64,000 bases of DNA. Origin: Archilochus colubris (taxonomy: Eukaryota > Chordata > Aves > Apodiformes > Trochilidae). The position numbers and the translations under genes were made by a program. Position 1 is the first letter of the stretch; the number at the start of each line of letters is the position of its first letter. Shown piece after piece: positions 12,339 through 24,573 of this stretch. The notes beneath the pieces were generated by a model. The model had not been told where the DNA came from, ran no database searches, and saw only the letters and a program-made list of their open reading frames with translations. The stretch spans positions 60,827,810 through 60,891,809 of the forward strand of contig CM041083.1 of assembly GCA_023079485.1 (NCBI GenBank), read 5' to 3'.

Positions 12339-15300
12339 AAACACTCCAAGGAGAGAAACATGCTCTGAAAGTGTGAGAGATTCTCAGTTCAACCTCACTT
12401 AAAATGAGTTAAGGACTGAGGGGCTGAATCCTTTCATCCCAGTTCCAGACGGATGAGATGTGCATAGTTAGTGTACTTCAACTTGCTGAGATGTTACACA
12501 GCTAAATCCATGAAGGTATGTAAAGACCTAAGGTAATGAAATGAGGGCATCATAAAAATGCCCAGAAGGATATGAATAATTTTGTTTACATTGGAGTAGG
12601 GGAGAGAAGAGCTCAAATTATCTCACCAGGCCAAAATTTACAAAAAGTAAACGTAGAATTAGTCTTAGGTCCAATCACTGCATAAGCAAATTTTTCTTCA
12701 AGATTTCTCATGGAAGTACCAAAACTGATAAAGCCTTGTTTCTTCTGGATTTATGTCCCTCTTTTGGCTGGCTTTTTAACTGAATTATAGCAACATTTTC
12801 TTTTATCTCTCTATATAACAGGATTATGAAACCGAGGTAACCTGTTTTCTCTTCTCTTCCCCCTCCAACTGTCCTCCAGCAATGTAGGAACAAAAGAAAC
12901 CATCTCTTTTGTCTACTCAAGCACCCCAACTATTAAACTAAAGTAACATCTTTCCCCTACATTACCTCCCACTACCTGCATGTCTATAAGTAGTGACAAC
13001 CAAGAGAATGGAAACTTATCCAGAACTAAGTTATAAGTGTTTAGAAACGAATGTTTATTATCCTCTACCACCCTTGCAGCACATAATTGCTTTTGAAACC
13101 TCTGTGTCTGGAAACTGATTGAAATTCCTTACTGGAGATGGAAGTTTTTAGGAGGTGATATCACACCCTGGTAGTATGATTTCCTAAGCTTTGCTTTAAT
13201 GGAAATTAGCATTAAAATATTGAGTGGTTGGATAAGAAAGTATGAAGCAATAATGAATGTATACAAAGAAAAAATAATATTAACGTTTTCTTTGGCTTTT
13301 GAGTTTTTGAAGCCTCTGCAATGTTAATGGTTAGTTTATATTAAGAATATAAAAATTCATATTTTATCTGCTTGTATCCTTATCAAATAAACACACGTAT
13401 ATATCTGCAAAGCAATGCTGTCATTTATGGAGTTACACACATGCAGTTATACACCACTGGATTATAATATCTGATTTTATTATTATAGATGCAGCTGTTC
13501 TAATAGCTCTTCAAAACCTATTAATTCTCAGCTATAATATTTATTCAGAAAATAGTGCAGCGAAATAAAAACAAACAAGAGGCTTAAGCTTTTCTGCTGT
13601 TGTCTGATTTAAAAGAGAGCCCTTAAATTGCAAACTGGGGATTCTACTATTAAGATTTCAATAATTGTCATATCTCTTGGGAAGGAAGTAATAAATCTTC
13701 TTTGGAGAAGCAGCTTAAATGACAATTGTTCATCTTTACATATAGAAGAGATCATGAAGAAGTGTGTTATTGCAGCTAAAAAGCCTTCTGCAGAAAGCTT
13801 ATTTTCTTTTAGCCTGTGAAGAAAACACAAGTAGTTGACTAAAATGATCAACATTTATTATTTAAGTGGTTTAGGTGCAAGTTGCACTGCTCAGCCATCT
13901 ACAGAGATAAAACTGTCCTTGTCCCAGGGAATATGCCATTATCAGTCTGAACTGAATTGATTAAAAGGCTCTGATGGATACTGGCCTGGGATGCATGAGT
14001 AGGAAAGAGGAGAACTGGGCTTGAAGATCCTTGAAGCTATCACTATATGCAGCAGCAATTTAAAACTGTAAAAGTAGAGGTGGACAAAAACAGGATTTTT
14101 CACCACTTAATAACCTGAACTGTTTTCTTTTCCTCTTAGAAAGCTGGTGATTTTTTTTTCTTCCCTCACTGAAATGATGAAAAAATACTTTTTCCAAATG
14201 TTAGAAGCAAAAGCCAGAGAAGCAAAAGGATAACATCACAAAACTGCCAGGGAGCTGACCTATTAACACTTGAATTTAAGCAGTTTTACTGCTTTACTTT
14301 TTAACTTAGTAGGTAGAATTGTATGCACCAGTGGAGTCCAATTCAAGTTATATTTTGAGGACTATGATGAAGTTAAGCATTTTTCCTCCAGGTAATGTTT
14401 TGCACTTTTCCCCAGGTAAATTTTCTCAATAGAGTTATAAGGCGAAACTTATTTATCAGGTATTCAGCAATTCTATTCTATTTTGTATTCCTTACAGCTA
14501 CCAGGGGTGGAAAAGGGCAGAAATATTACTAAAATAAATATGGGATACATATTACAGACTACCCATTGAATCCAATGCAGGATTTGTCCTGATGACTTGT
14601 AGTGATTCCTGATTCTTAAAATAAGGATAATTAAATATTAATTAAATATTAAAGAAATCTTAATTCTTAAAATAAGAATTTTAATTTCAAATTTCAGGTT
14701 TTATTTTTATCTTAGTACATCATGGGAAAAAAATCGTTCAGGTCACAACAGCACTTAAAGTCATAAATTATAACTTTTAAAATCTTAAAGTGGATCAGTG
14801 AGTAATAAAATATTTACTTTTTTTAAATGAGTTGCACCCAAATTAGTGCTAAAATAATATAATGAAGCTAAAATAACAATATCAGAAATTTTAAAAGCCA
14901 TTTACTCCAGCACAATGTAGCTCTGGCTCCACTGTGGGTTCTGGGGACAAAACCAAGCTCACAAAACAGACCAGTTCCAAACTGATAGGATAAGCAGATC
15001 TCTCAAAATCTCTGCCATTCCTCATTCCACTTTTGCTTGTAAGTGAGAAATGTCAACAGATTTCTTCAGTACCATTTCTTACAGCTTTATTTCAGTATAG
15101 ACATTGGTTATCCTAAAAGACATATTTATTTTTAGGCTTCAGTTAAACTCATCTTTTCTATCTAACCAAACATGTAAAGGGAGTTAGGCTTGTATTTAAA
15201 GTAAACTACATGTGTTGTTTAAGAAAGATTATTAATTCCTAGGAAAATGGAGGGGTTTTATTCATTCAACAGAAATTAGATGAAGACACCAGAGATCAGA

Positions 15301-17839
15301 TACAGAGAGAGGCTAGGCTCCAAAAAAATGAGAGAGGAGAGGAGAAGAGAGGAGAGAGGAAGATAAATGGAGTTGAATTAAGCATCTATAACTTTTTATG
15401 TGTCTTTTAGAATCTAATTTAATACCTATCCCCAAATGAAATCAATCAAACCATTTTAAATCATGGGTAAATCAACATTTGGGTTGGTGTTTGTTAAGCA
15501 ATTTAATATTACACACAGATAGACTAGAGCGGATGAGACTAAATGTCCTCCTTTAATGTGGCTCATTTTTACATTTTTTTATTGTTTAATTATAAGAACA
15601 ATTAGTTTTTTATAAGAAATTTTAACTGTGTGCACAGCTATTTATATGTGCCTATTTTTTTTGTGCTTATTTTATATATATATATTTATATATTTTTTTT
15701 TTATTTATATTTGTCTATTTTTTCTGTCATGAAGATAATACTCTAGAACATATTGTCCCTGAGACAGAGTAAAAAGAATGGAAAAATTCTGCCAACTAAT
15801 ACATGGCATCATTCCTGATGCTGAAGTTAGAGATGCTGTTTAGTTGATTAGGCCACAAAATTGATTTACCTTTAAAGCTGCCTCATATTACAGCTCTTTA
15901 ATTCAAGATTCCCCAAAGTGGGTCTTTTGAAAAATCAGTCATCATTGACAAATGTTTATGACAGAGCAAAGCCACTCCCTTAAGACCTGCTTCATTGTCC
16001 TGGCTGACAGTGAACTGAAAAGCCAAACTTCCCACTGCAATTTGAAAAGCATCTTCCAGAGCACTAGGACCCATATATAAAGCCATGAGTGTTCATCTAA
16101 TGCAACTTGTGGAAACAAAGTCTTGCCAAGCATTCCCAGTCAGGCTTCCATTTGAGTGGGAAGTTACTGGAGGCTCCTGTGGCTTGTAAAAAAATACAGT
16201 AGATTTGGCCAAACAATTTCTTAGGACCAACAAGAGCAGCAGATATATTCAAAGGCATGAATGACAACTGTGTATCTCTCATTTAATTTCTGTAGAATTT
16301 AGGCATGTAAATGACATCTGAGGCTTTGAAAAACTCCAACTGCTAATTTTAAAGCATGAGATGGTAGAATGTTGAAATAAATTAGAAAGCATGTCAGTCT
16401 GAATAAAAGATATCTTGGACTAGTCATCTTCTGCAAGCTCATCAAAGAAAAATGTCATTGGAAATGTATTCACTAAGCTAGTGTCTATATTTAATTTTGT
16501 TAAGGTGTAAAAGCTGAGGCTTCTGCTGATTGTTAAAAAATAAGAAATAAATGAGAAAAATATAAGAAATAGAACTACAGAAAAAAAGAAAAAAACCCAA
16601 AACAACAACAACAACTAAACCAAAACCAAACCAAACCAAAAAACCCCACAACATTAGACAGGACACTTCATGTACATAAAGGGGCATATCTTGCAACTGC
16701 TATGTGAAGCACCTGGACATTTTAAAGAGTTTATATGATAAGCTATTGCATTTTAGGACACAAAAGATTTTCCTCATGATCACAGGCTTGCTTACCTCAC
16801 CTCTTCATCCCCATATAGCAGGGGGTTAATATGCTGACCATCATAAAGCCATCTGTGAGGGTTAGCATGTCACTTCAGAAAATATTCTCTCTGCATAATC
16901 TGATGTGTTCTGGGACAATTACAGGACAGCATGATGAATTAGGTCCATCTATCATAACATCTGAAATACATGTTCTCACAGAAACCTTCAAACGAGGCTA
17001 AAATGACAGCAGGAATCCTGCTCATTTTGACATTTACAGACCTATACTTCACTTTCATTAAAAAGGAAGGAAGCTATAAAAGTTGAAGTTCTATGCATAG
17101 TGACATTGAAGGCAAAAAATAAGCTCCAGAGAATAACAGAGATGAGAGTACAGTCTGGAATACAGCTCTTAATTTGAAGGTGCTGTGCTTTGTTTTAGGA
17201 ATATTATATATCAGGAGAATTAGTGTGACATTAAATAGGCATGATTTGATATTCTTTGGCTTCATGGAAAGAAGTGAGGATAAGTGGAGTTGCTTTTGTG
17301 CTGTTTTCTAGCAGCTGTGGTAAATCAAACTGCTGAGGCCATGTTTGAAGCCCTGCAAAAAAAAAAAAAAATTAAAAAAAAAAAAGTAAATAAAAAAAAG
17401 CATGGTCTTGAAAAGACATAGCATGTGTATCTTCCCATCTACTCTTGCATTTATACAACCTAGAAAAAAATACAAGCTTTGTATGCATCCTGGGAACACC
17501 CTTCTTCCTGATGGTGTCCTTTGTGTTGGTTTGAGAGACTTGTGAGTGGTGAAATGCCATGTCAACAGGGCCAGAACTCCTAAGGAAGACCATGTAATAG
17601 TGGCAGCGTGGAAAAATGTTTCACAAGAGTACAGATACATGTTTGCAACAAATGTAATTGAATGAACCTACAAAAAGAATAATCTGAACCATGGTTACAG
17701 GATACCAAACTCAGAACTACCAGGCATAGATCATCAAAAGTTTTCTGAGATCATAAATTCAGTATGCAGCAAATGCCAACAATAAATTTTCAACATCATT
17801 TGGAAAGGCACTTAGAACAAGACAAAGAGCATTATTTTA
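12339..17839. other. Intergenic, low-complexity tracts only
   Basis: No gene or element was recognised. Low-complexity tracts include GA-rich 15325-15362, TA/T-rich 15650-15725, A/C-rich (AAACC-like) 16582-16650, and A-rich 17357-17400. Confidence 0.65.
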
Positions 17840-18460
17840 TTGCTGTGTCAAACCTTTGCTACATCTTGAGTCCTGTGTGAAGTTCTGGTTCTTGCAACTG
17901 AAGAAGGATGTAAGGTGATTATGGTGATGCAGCAGCATCTTTATAAGACACTAAAAAATGTGGAAGTCTTCAATTTGGAGAGAGAAATGGGTGATGGAAA
18001 AGAAGATAAAGATTTACAAAATGTATAAAGTGAATGAAGAACTAATATTCAGCATACAATAAAGGAACAGGAGGACACCCATTAAAACTAATAGGAAAAA
18101 AGTTAAAATGGATAAGAAGAATGTAAAAAAAAACCTAAAAAATAAAAGGATGTAAAGTTATGAAGGTAATAAAAATCTGGAATTTATCACCAGAGGAAGC
18201 TGTGGGTATAAACACTGTAAAAGAAGGTTCACAAATGGTTAGACAAAAGTCCTGGAAAACAGATCCATAAGCAGATACCTCTAAGTACCTTAGTATCATA
18301 ATCCTGGATGGCTGGAGTATAGGGGGAATGTAGAGAAGAAAGCATCAACACTGATATAGGCACTCCAAACACCTCCTAGTGCCTCTTCCTGAAACACAGC
18401 ACTAAGCTTGATGGACTATAAGTTTGACTCAGTAGGATATTTCTCATTTCCTTATAGTTT
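17840..18460 (+). mobile_element. L3/CR1-like LINE, ancient 3' end
   Basis: The right end reads 'cttgatggactataagtttgactcagtaggatatttctcatttccttatagtttc'-like sequence. This matches the order of the amniote L3/CR1-L3 3' terminus (cttgatggacc...ctgacccagtatggc...cttatgttc). Upstream it has decayed ORF2-end and 3'-UTR similarity. Divergence is high and the left edge is uncertain. Confidence 0.6.
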
Positions 18461-18588
18461 CATCCATGGAACTTCTGGGTAACAGTATAGCACTACTTAT
18501 ATGCAGCCATAGCATAAATATTGCAGGCTACATTAGGAATATTGCCCACGTGGTTAATCACTGTATGCTTATATACACATACAGTGTA

Positions 18589-18632
18589 TATACTTTTATA
18601 TATATATATCTATATATAGATATAGATATAGT
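18589..18632. repeat. AT-rich microsatellite (TA)n/(TAGATA)n
   Basis: An alternating TA run passes into ATCTATATATAGATATAGATATAG. It is self-complementary in part and has no other visible function. Confidence 0.85.
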
Positions 18633-20127
18633 GAAGTATTACTGTGCTTTACAGAAACTTACTGATTAGGAATAGATCTGAGGTTTGGGGAATGCATGTA
18701 GAAAAGCTCCACAACAGATCTAGAGGAGACAGGAGGAGGCAGACAGCACACTCTGCACTGAGAGCATGGTTGACAGGCTATGAGCTCCCAGCGTCGTAGC
18801 TCCAGCAGTTAGTGATCACTCTCTGAACAAAATCAGCAGGCTGCAGATCAAAAGAACTGTAAATGGATTAGAGCACTTCTGAAGAATGGAAGGAAGGTCA
18901 ATTACCAGAATTGCTGCCAGGCTAACAGGCAGTGTCTGTGGAAGGAGCTTGGGGGTATTCCAGCCTTCTTGGCAAGATGTTAAGACCCAGGAAAAAGTGC
19001 AAGTATACACACATTTTAGGTTTACTGCTTTTGTGATAAACTAATATGTTTCCAAAAAAAAGTGGAGGTAAAGATTATATGGCTTTTAAAAGAAAACTTG
19101 ATCCCTGTATGAGTTATTGCCCCAGGTGGACAACGAGTGCCAGGACTCAAGTGGCCAGGTGTGCTTTTCAGTTGCCACTGCTGACAGACAGGCTTTGAAT
19201 ATAAGGATTGATGTATGCTACTATGCAATTAACTTTTTAGCTTTTAGTAGTTTCTGCTCCTAAGCACTGCAGACAATATAGGTAAGATACAGTTAAGAAA
19301 AAGGGAGAAACCCATTTTACACATGGAGAAGACAAACATGGGATGATAAAAGACTTCTCTAAAATAGCACAGGTGTCTCAGGCAGAAGTAGGGACTGGCC
19401 CATTATTTGAACACTCAAGCCCAGCATCTTTTTCCTGCTAACAGCAATGCTGGCTGTGTTAGGCTGGCACATAAACAGCTGGAAAAATTAATAATTGTGT
19501 TAGAATGATTCTATATAATCAATCAGCTGCAAGTAAGCATCTGGCATAATCATCTTCTTGCTTTCCTTTCCTTCTGCTCCTTTTCTCGTTTCCATAGCTG
19601 GTGATTTTTTTCCTTTTGTAGAAAAGCTTCATCACTCTATCTTCAAGGAATAGCTGATACAGAAAACTGTAACAGGAGCTTGTTAGCCCTATGATGGAAT
19701 ATCTTTTTACACAAAAATCTTTTAATAAGCCAGCTTCTATCCATGTGTTCCTCAGCTGTCACACGTATGCAGCCCTATTATGTTACTGCAACAACTGAAC
19801 AAATGAGTAAAAGAAAAACATCACTGATGTTTATTCATAGTTTTCATGAAATCTGTTCCAGTAATATTTGCACCTCTTGTTTTTGTGTTACAGAATGAGT
19901 TTTGCCAGACATACTGGCATCAGTGACTGGGGGGTGGGAATAAATAAAAGACAGTGACTGGTAGGCAAAAAAAGATTTTTTCAAAGCAGGACAATTAGAT
20001 ATATCCTACCAGGCAGGAGGGTAGGTAACCTGGAAACTCAAATACCTTGAAACTCAATACCTAGCCTTCTCTCAACAATTGTCTCACTCATCCCTGTGGT
20101 AATTTTCCTACCCACTAATTTCCCTTC

Positions 20128-20161
20128 TTTTTTTTTTTTTTTTTTTGGGGGGGGGGCGGGG
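20128..20161. repeat. T19-G10-C-G4 tract
   Basis: A run of 19 T is followed directly by 10 G, one C and 4 G. Such a homopolymer junction is slippage-prone, and the G part could fold into a quadruplex. Base counts in assemblies are often inaccurate at such sites. Confidence 0.85.
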
Positions 20162-20879
20162 TTATTGTTATGTTTTATTTATATATATACATGAATATTC
20201 AATTTTAGTTTAAAAAGGAAATGGATGAAGGAGGAATTGTGGGGGAGGAGAAATCCTGACTATCCTCAGCACAGTTAGAATGAGACAATGGAGGCAAAAA
20301 GAGTCAGAAAACACAAAAATCTCCTACTTACATGACCAATTATAACGCAGTCTTTATTTAAAGCATTTCTGTCAATCATAACCTTGAAAGAAAAAAAAAA
20401 ATAAATTAAATTCACCCATCAAACTGAAAATGGGCCCATGTAGGAAGCTACGATTTGCTCATGGATATTTCATGATCTAAGAAAGATGCCAAACTCATCA
20501 GATAAATTGTTTGCTTTGAATTATTCAGTTGGGTCTAAATTGCTACTCTTTCAGCAAATACAATAGAAACCTGTGACTACTTGTCATCAGATTTGTTCTC
20601 CGGGAGCTGCATCACATTCACTCTTCTTAGCAAAAAGGGCTTTGTGTAGCAGTTAGCAATGTAACAGTAGAAAATGATTTTATTTTAACCTTTTCCTCCT
20701 GTTTTTAAATTTCCTTCCTCCATATTCATATTACAACTTTACCTTTCACCACCAAACCCCGATTCAGCAGAAAATTTCAACTTCCTTGCCTGCAGTTCAG
20801 CAAGGCTGAAGAAAGTTCTTAAAATAACCCAAGGAAGAAGGCACTGTGAAGGACACGCTGATTTCCCCTTCTGATCTGG

Positions 20880-21090
20880 CACTCTGACAGGTTTTCTAGC
20901 TGGTCTGAACTTTACATTCCAAAGGCAAATATTTTTGTCAGTTAATCCAAGCGCAGCCGATGTCTGACAAAGGCCCCCTTATCGCAGCCCTTTAAGCTGT
21001 GGTAACTTGTCAGCCCACTAGAGTGCAGCCCTTTCCCTTTGCATAGAAATATTTGGCATTGCATAAAGACATGGTTGCATAAACGGCCTT
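20880..21090. promoter_or_regulatory. Candidate conserved noncoding element
   Basis: This block of mixed, non-repetitive, balanced composition stands out from the AT-rich surroundings. It contains three TTGCATA motifs at 21039-21045, 21059-21065 and 21075-21081, the latter two in RTTGCATAAA context (C/EBP-, PAR-bZIP- or POU-like). It has no open frame of note. It lies 16 kb upstream of MTPN. Calling it an enhancer is inference from texture and motif clustering only. Confidence 0.3.
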
Positions 21091-24000
21091 CAAAGAAATA
21101 CTGTAGCCAAGTAGAACAAAATACTGGATTTAAAAAAAAACCAACAAAAACAAACTACCTTACGGCTGGAAAGAGGAACCATTAAAAAAAAAATTATATG
21201 AAACACCTTAATCCATTCACTCAAAAAATTAGGTTCAAAATTTGAACCTTTTTCTCTGCTTGACCATTCCAGAAACAAATGGCTTATTGTTTTCAGTTTA
21301 AGAAGTCTGATTGCTCTTCTGCCTGCTGTATATGAATACACCCACAAAAGCAAGGTTTTTTTTGCCTCCCAGGTTGCTCCATTATGATGAATAATGAACT
21401 TATATTTCACTGCCATATCCTTGCCAATCTCCTTCAGCATTTTGAAAAGGGATTGCTTAAGGTGCAGAGTGTTTAGAATGATACTTACACTTTTATTTTG
21501 CCCTACTTCAGTCCTTTGTCTTGAGATGGATGATTCAGACATAAAGGTGGTACCATAAGGCAGTGTACAGCTGATGAACTACAAATCTGCACATCTAACA
21601 GTGATTAATAGAGATAGGTATTTTACCCAGTGATTTTACAAGAGCTGGTGGTGAAAAAAGGAGGGGAAAAAAAAGAGATCTGAGACACTATAGTGAAGAA
21701 TAAATTATGTTGACAAATGTTGCAATCCATATATTATGTGTCAATGATCTGCATAAGATAAATGGTGGGTCAACGAGAGAGAATGCCATTTGCAATAGTG
21801 AAAAACAGGACAGTCCTTTCTTAGCAGGTACCAAGAGCACAGTGTTCCTTAGGCTGAAAGTACAGAAAGTTCCTGAAAGCATTGCTCTTTTGGACTGTTT
21901 CCCCAGATAAGTATCTTATTTTTCCCAGCCTCCTGTCTCCTGTCAGGGAGAATGCTGAAAGAATAACATCATTTTAGGGAGCAGGAGTGCTCTTACAAAT
22001 AAATAGAAAAGTTTAAATCTCTGTGGACACCAAAATGTAACTGGGGTCATATCTTGCATATGGAATCTTTTCAGGACATTTCATCTCAAGTTGCATTGAA
22101 GACTACCATTGATATATGTGTCTTCAGTTCTGGTCATCCAGTGTGAGACTGTGGCTGCTGGAGTCAATGGGAAAGTCCTCACTGGGTACAGTGAGGAAGA
22201 ATGCTTTGGAGGGACTGATGTGGCATGGCCTTCCTCAGTTCAGATCTGGTGCTGCAAGATCTTGTCATCTCTGGTGTGAGCCCTCTGTGGTAGCTGGTTC
22301 TCTGACAAACACAAATACAGAGACTGAATCACTCTATAGTGCTTGTTTCAGATGCAACAAATTCTGCTGCTAAATTAATGATCGAGTGCAAAGAAACATT
22401 TCTTACCTAAGTAAAAAGGATTACTGGTTAGAAAAAAAAATACGAAGTATATCATGTAATAAGCAAATCTGCAAGCATGTAAGTTTCTCTTTTGTTTGAG
22501 AAATTCAGCTCAAGATAGAACAAAATGTCATGGATCACTTCAAATTTAAGAAAGAAAGTCCTTAGGCTGGTTTCCCAATGTCTGAAGAAGGGGTTCAAAT
22601 GAGTGACTTCCACATGATGGCAGAGAGAATCTTGGAATATTTAAATTATTACCTGCACAGAGAAAAATGCAACAGTTCCTGCCTCTAACATGTCTCCTCA
22701 CATATATCCAGTAAAATATATACAGTAAAAAGAGGAGAGCTATCACTACCCCAGAGCATCAAAGTATTCCTTCAAAAAGTTACCAAATAATATTTCAGCA
22801 AAGCACACAATGCTAACTTAGAGAAGCTACCATGAAATTAGATAAACTTTCAAATCCATTTATTAGTTATACTTCTCATTTCAAGGCAAGTAGCAGATAA
22901 TGAATATAGGTTAAAAGAAGCTGGGTGGAATATAAAATACTGTTTCAAATGAAAAATTTATTCACAAAATAGCATTTATATATTTTATAGCCTCTTTACA
23001 GTTCTTCTTATTTATAAACTGAGCTTTGTTTCCTGCATTGAACTTTAACAGCTATCTTGTCACATAGCTGTATCTCTTGGGAAAAAAAAATCCCCAGATT
23101 TTAAAGATCTGGAGAGACTAGAGATGGTACCCACCACAGTCCAGAAGCAAGATGGTTGTTATGTCAAAGACAAACCTTGCAAGGGAGACATAAATGCTTG
23201 CTGTGGGAAGGAGTGAAGGACAAGCCCAGTGAACGAAGCTCATGTGGAGAGGGCAAGATCTGACAGATGTATAGATCATTCCTGTTTCTGGGACAAAATA
23301 AATAGTGGAGTCAATGTCCCTCCATTCCCACACTGCATGTCTCTCCTTTGTAATCTGCAAGAGACAGCACAAGGTGTTATTTTCATCTATCAACATATTT
23401 TAGTGAATTTTGTCCCTTCATCCACAACTATCCTTTTATTGAACCTGACAGCAAATAAGTATTTTTCTAGAGACAAGAAGTCTGGCTTTAAGAAAAATAA
23501 ATAAATAAAAAATCACACATTATTGCAGCTTTAATAATATACCTTGTGACTGCTGGCCATTTGATCTCCTTCCATGCTCATGGTAAGAACCGATATGTGG
23601 AAATTGTGGAAACTGAAGGATGGATGTTTCATCTCTTAAGAACTTGAGGATGTTAGACTATTGAATTCACACACAGCTTACTTGAAAATCTAGCAGTATT
23701 TTAAAAGATTTTTTTAAATGTCAGATGTTGCTTTTTAACTTAATTTTTCAGGACTCCATGGACAGGAGTATACTACAGAGAAAATTTTAAATGTTCTATT
23801 GATTCAAAAGTTTATACCTAAAGTTTTGTTAGAGTTTATTTATACTGCGTGGGATCAAATCTTAGCTTTTGATCTGAAAATAACAAATGATAAAACTGTG
23901 TACAAAACACTGTATGAAAATCCTGTAGTTTGCCAGATCTAAAAGGCTTAAAGCAAATGCATCATTTTTACAGATCCTGGCACTGCCTCCTGAATCTGAA

Positions 24001-24408
24001 ATGCTCAGTCAATTCTCAGTCAGGAAAATATGATTTAGACACCATTTATGTAGAAAAATACTAATAAAGTAAAGGCTAACAAGTGGAGAAAATGTACATT
24101 TATATGTGAAATAAATGAAAACTTGCTTACTGGAATACCAGGAGAAAAACAGGGATAGAAGTGAGAATCCTTTGGATTAAGTGCTTGTGCTAGCAAAACT
24201 CTGGAAAAAGCTGTTAGTTTGTCTTTGGTCCCTGAAGAGGCATGAAGGTTAGAAAAGGAGATATTGCCATTTGCTGTTTGGTTACTGAGATTCAGACCAG
24301 ACCCTGCACCTTCCCTCTCTTACCTCACCTCCCTACCCCAGAACAGAATAGCTTCCAGTTCAACTCATTCTAGTAACATCTCATTAAAAAAGGTATAAAG
24401 TCACTAGG

Positions 24409-24414
24409 CCACTC
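24409..24414. repeat. Target-site duplication, left copy (CCACTC)
   Basis: This 6-bp sequence abuts the left TG end of the palindromic element. It is identical to 24568-24573 on the other side, as expected for a staggered integrase cut. Confidence 0.8.
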
Positions 24415-24567
24415 TGTAATGAAATGAGGCAACCAGGTGCCACTAATTGCCAGGGAATGAGCATGAGCTTGTGTCAAGGCCACCTGTGCCTAATTAGGGT
24501 GGGCTTGACACAAGCTCATGCTCACTCCCTGGCAATTAGTGGCACCTGGTTGCCTCATTTCACTACA
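24415..24567. mobile_element. Palindromic (foldback) LTR-derived element with 6-bp TSD
   Basis: The two halves (24415-24493 and 24494-24567) are inverted copies with three mismatches and one 5-bp gap next to the centre, and can form a near-complete hairpin. The ends are TGTAATGAAATGAGG and CCTCATTTCACTACA. Perfect 6-bp direct repeats CCACTC flank it (24409-24414 and 24568-24573). The left arm is homologous to the U3 start of the minus-strand solo LTR at 12.0 kb: they share AACCAGGTGCC, AATTGCCAG and CCACCTGTGCCT in order. It is best read as two U3 ends joined head to head and inserted by retroviral-type integration. A nonautonomous TIR transposon is the alternative. Confidence 0.8.
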
Positions 24568-24573
24568 CCACTC
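24568..24573. repeat. Target-site duplication, right copy (CCACTC)
   Basis: This copy abuts the right CA end of the palindromic element and matches 24409-24414 exactly. Confidence 0.8.

Larger units (their letters stand above)
18461..24408. other. Intergenic, candidate CNE and simple repeats
   Basis: This stretch contains the TA microsatellite (18.6 kb), the T19G10 tract (20.1 kb) and the candidate conserved block (20.9-21.1 kb). The 150-codon minus-strand frame at 21090-21542 shows no family resemblance and is probably chance. Nothing else was recognised. Confidence 0.6.

Noticed and set aside
21231..21249. 9-bp inverted repeat AGGTTCAAA-A-TTTGAACCT resembling nuclear-receptor half-sites
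   Set aside because: A perfect 9-bp inverted repeat with a one-base spacer is not unlikely in 64 kb, and the half sites are not exact AGGTCA.
21090..21542. 150-codon minus-strand frame
   Set aside because: Its C-terminal part is Phe/Leu/Lys-rich from A/T tracts, no domain is recognised, and it borders the candidate noncoding element. It is not supported as a gene.
22116..22373. 85-codon frame in a locally GC-richer stretch
   Set aside because: No family recognised, no splice or promoter context, and no clear match to a repeat.
24415..24567. Possibility that the palindrome is a CRISPR unit, terminator or tRNA-like fold
   Set aside because: It is a single copy with LTR homology, TG/CA ends and a TSD in vertebrate DNA, which fits a mobile element and none of those classes.
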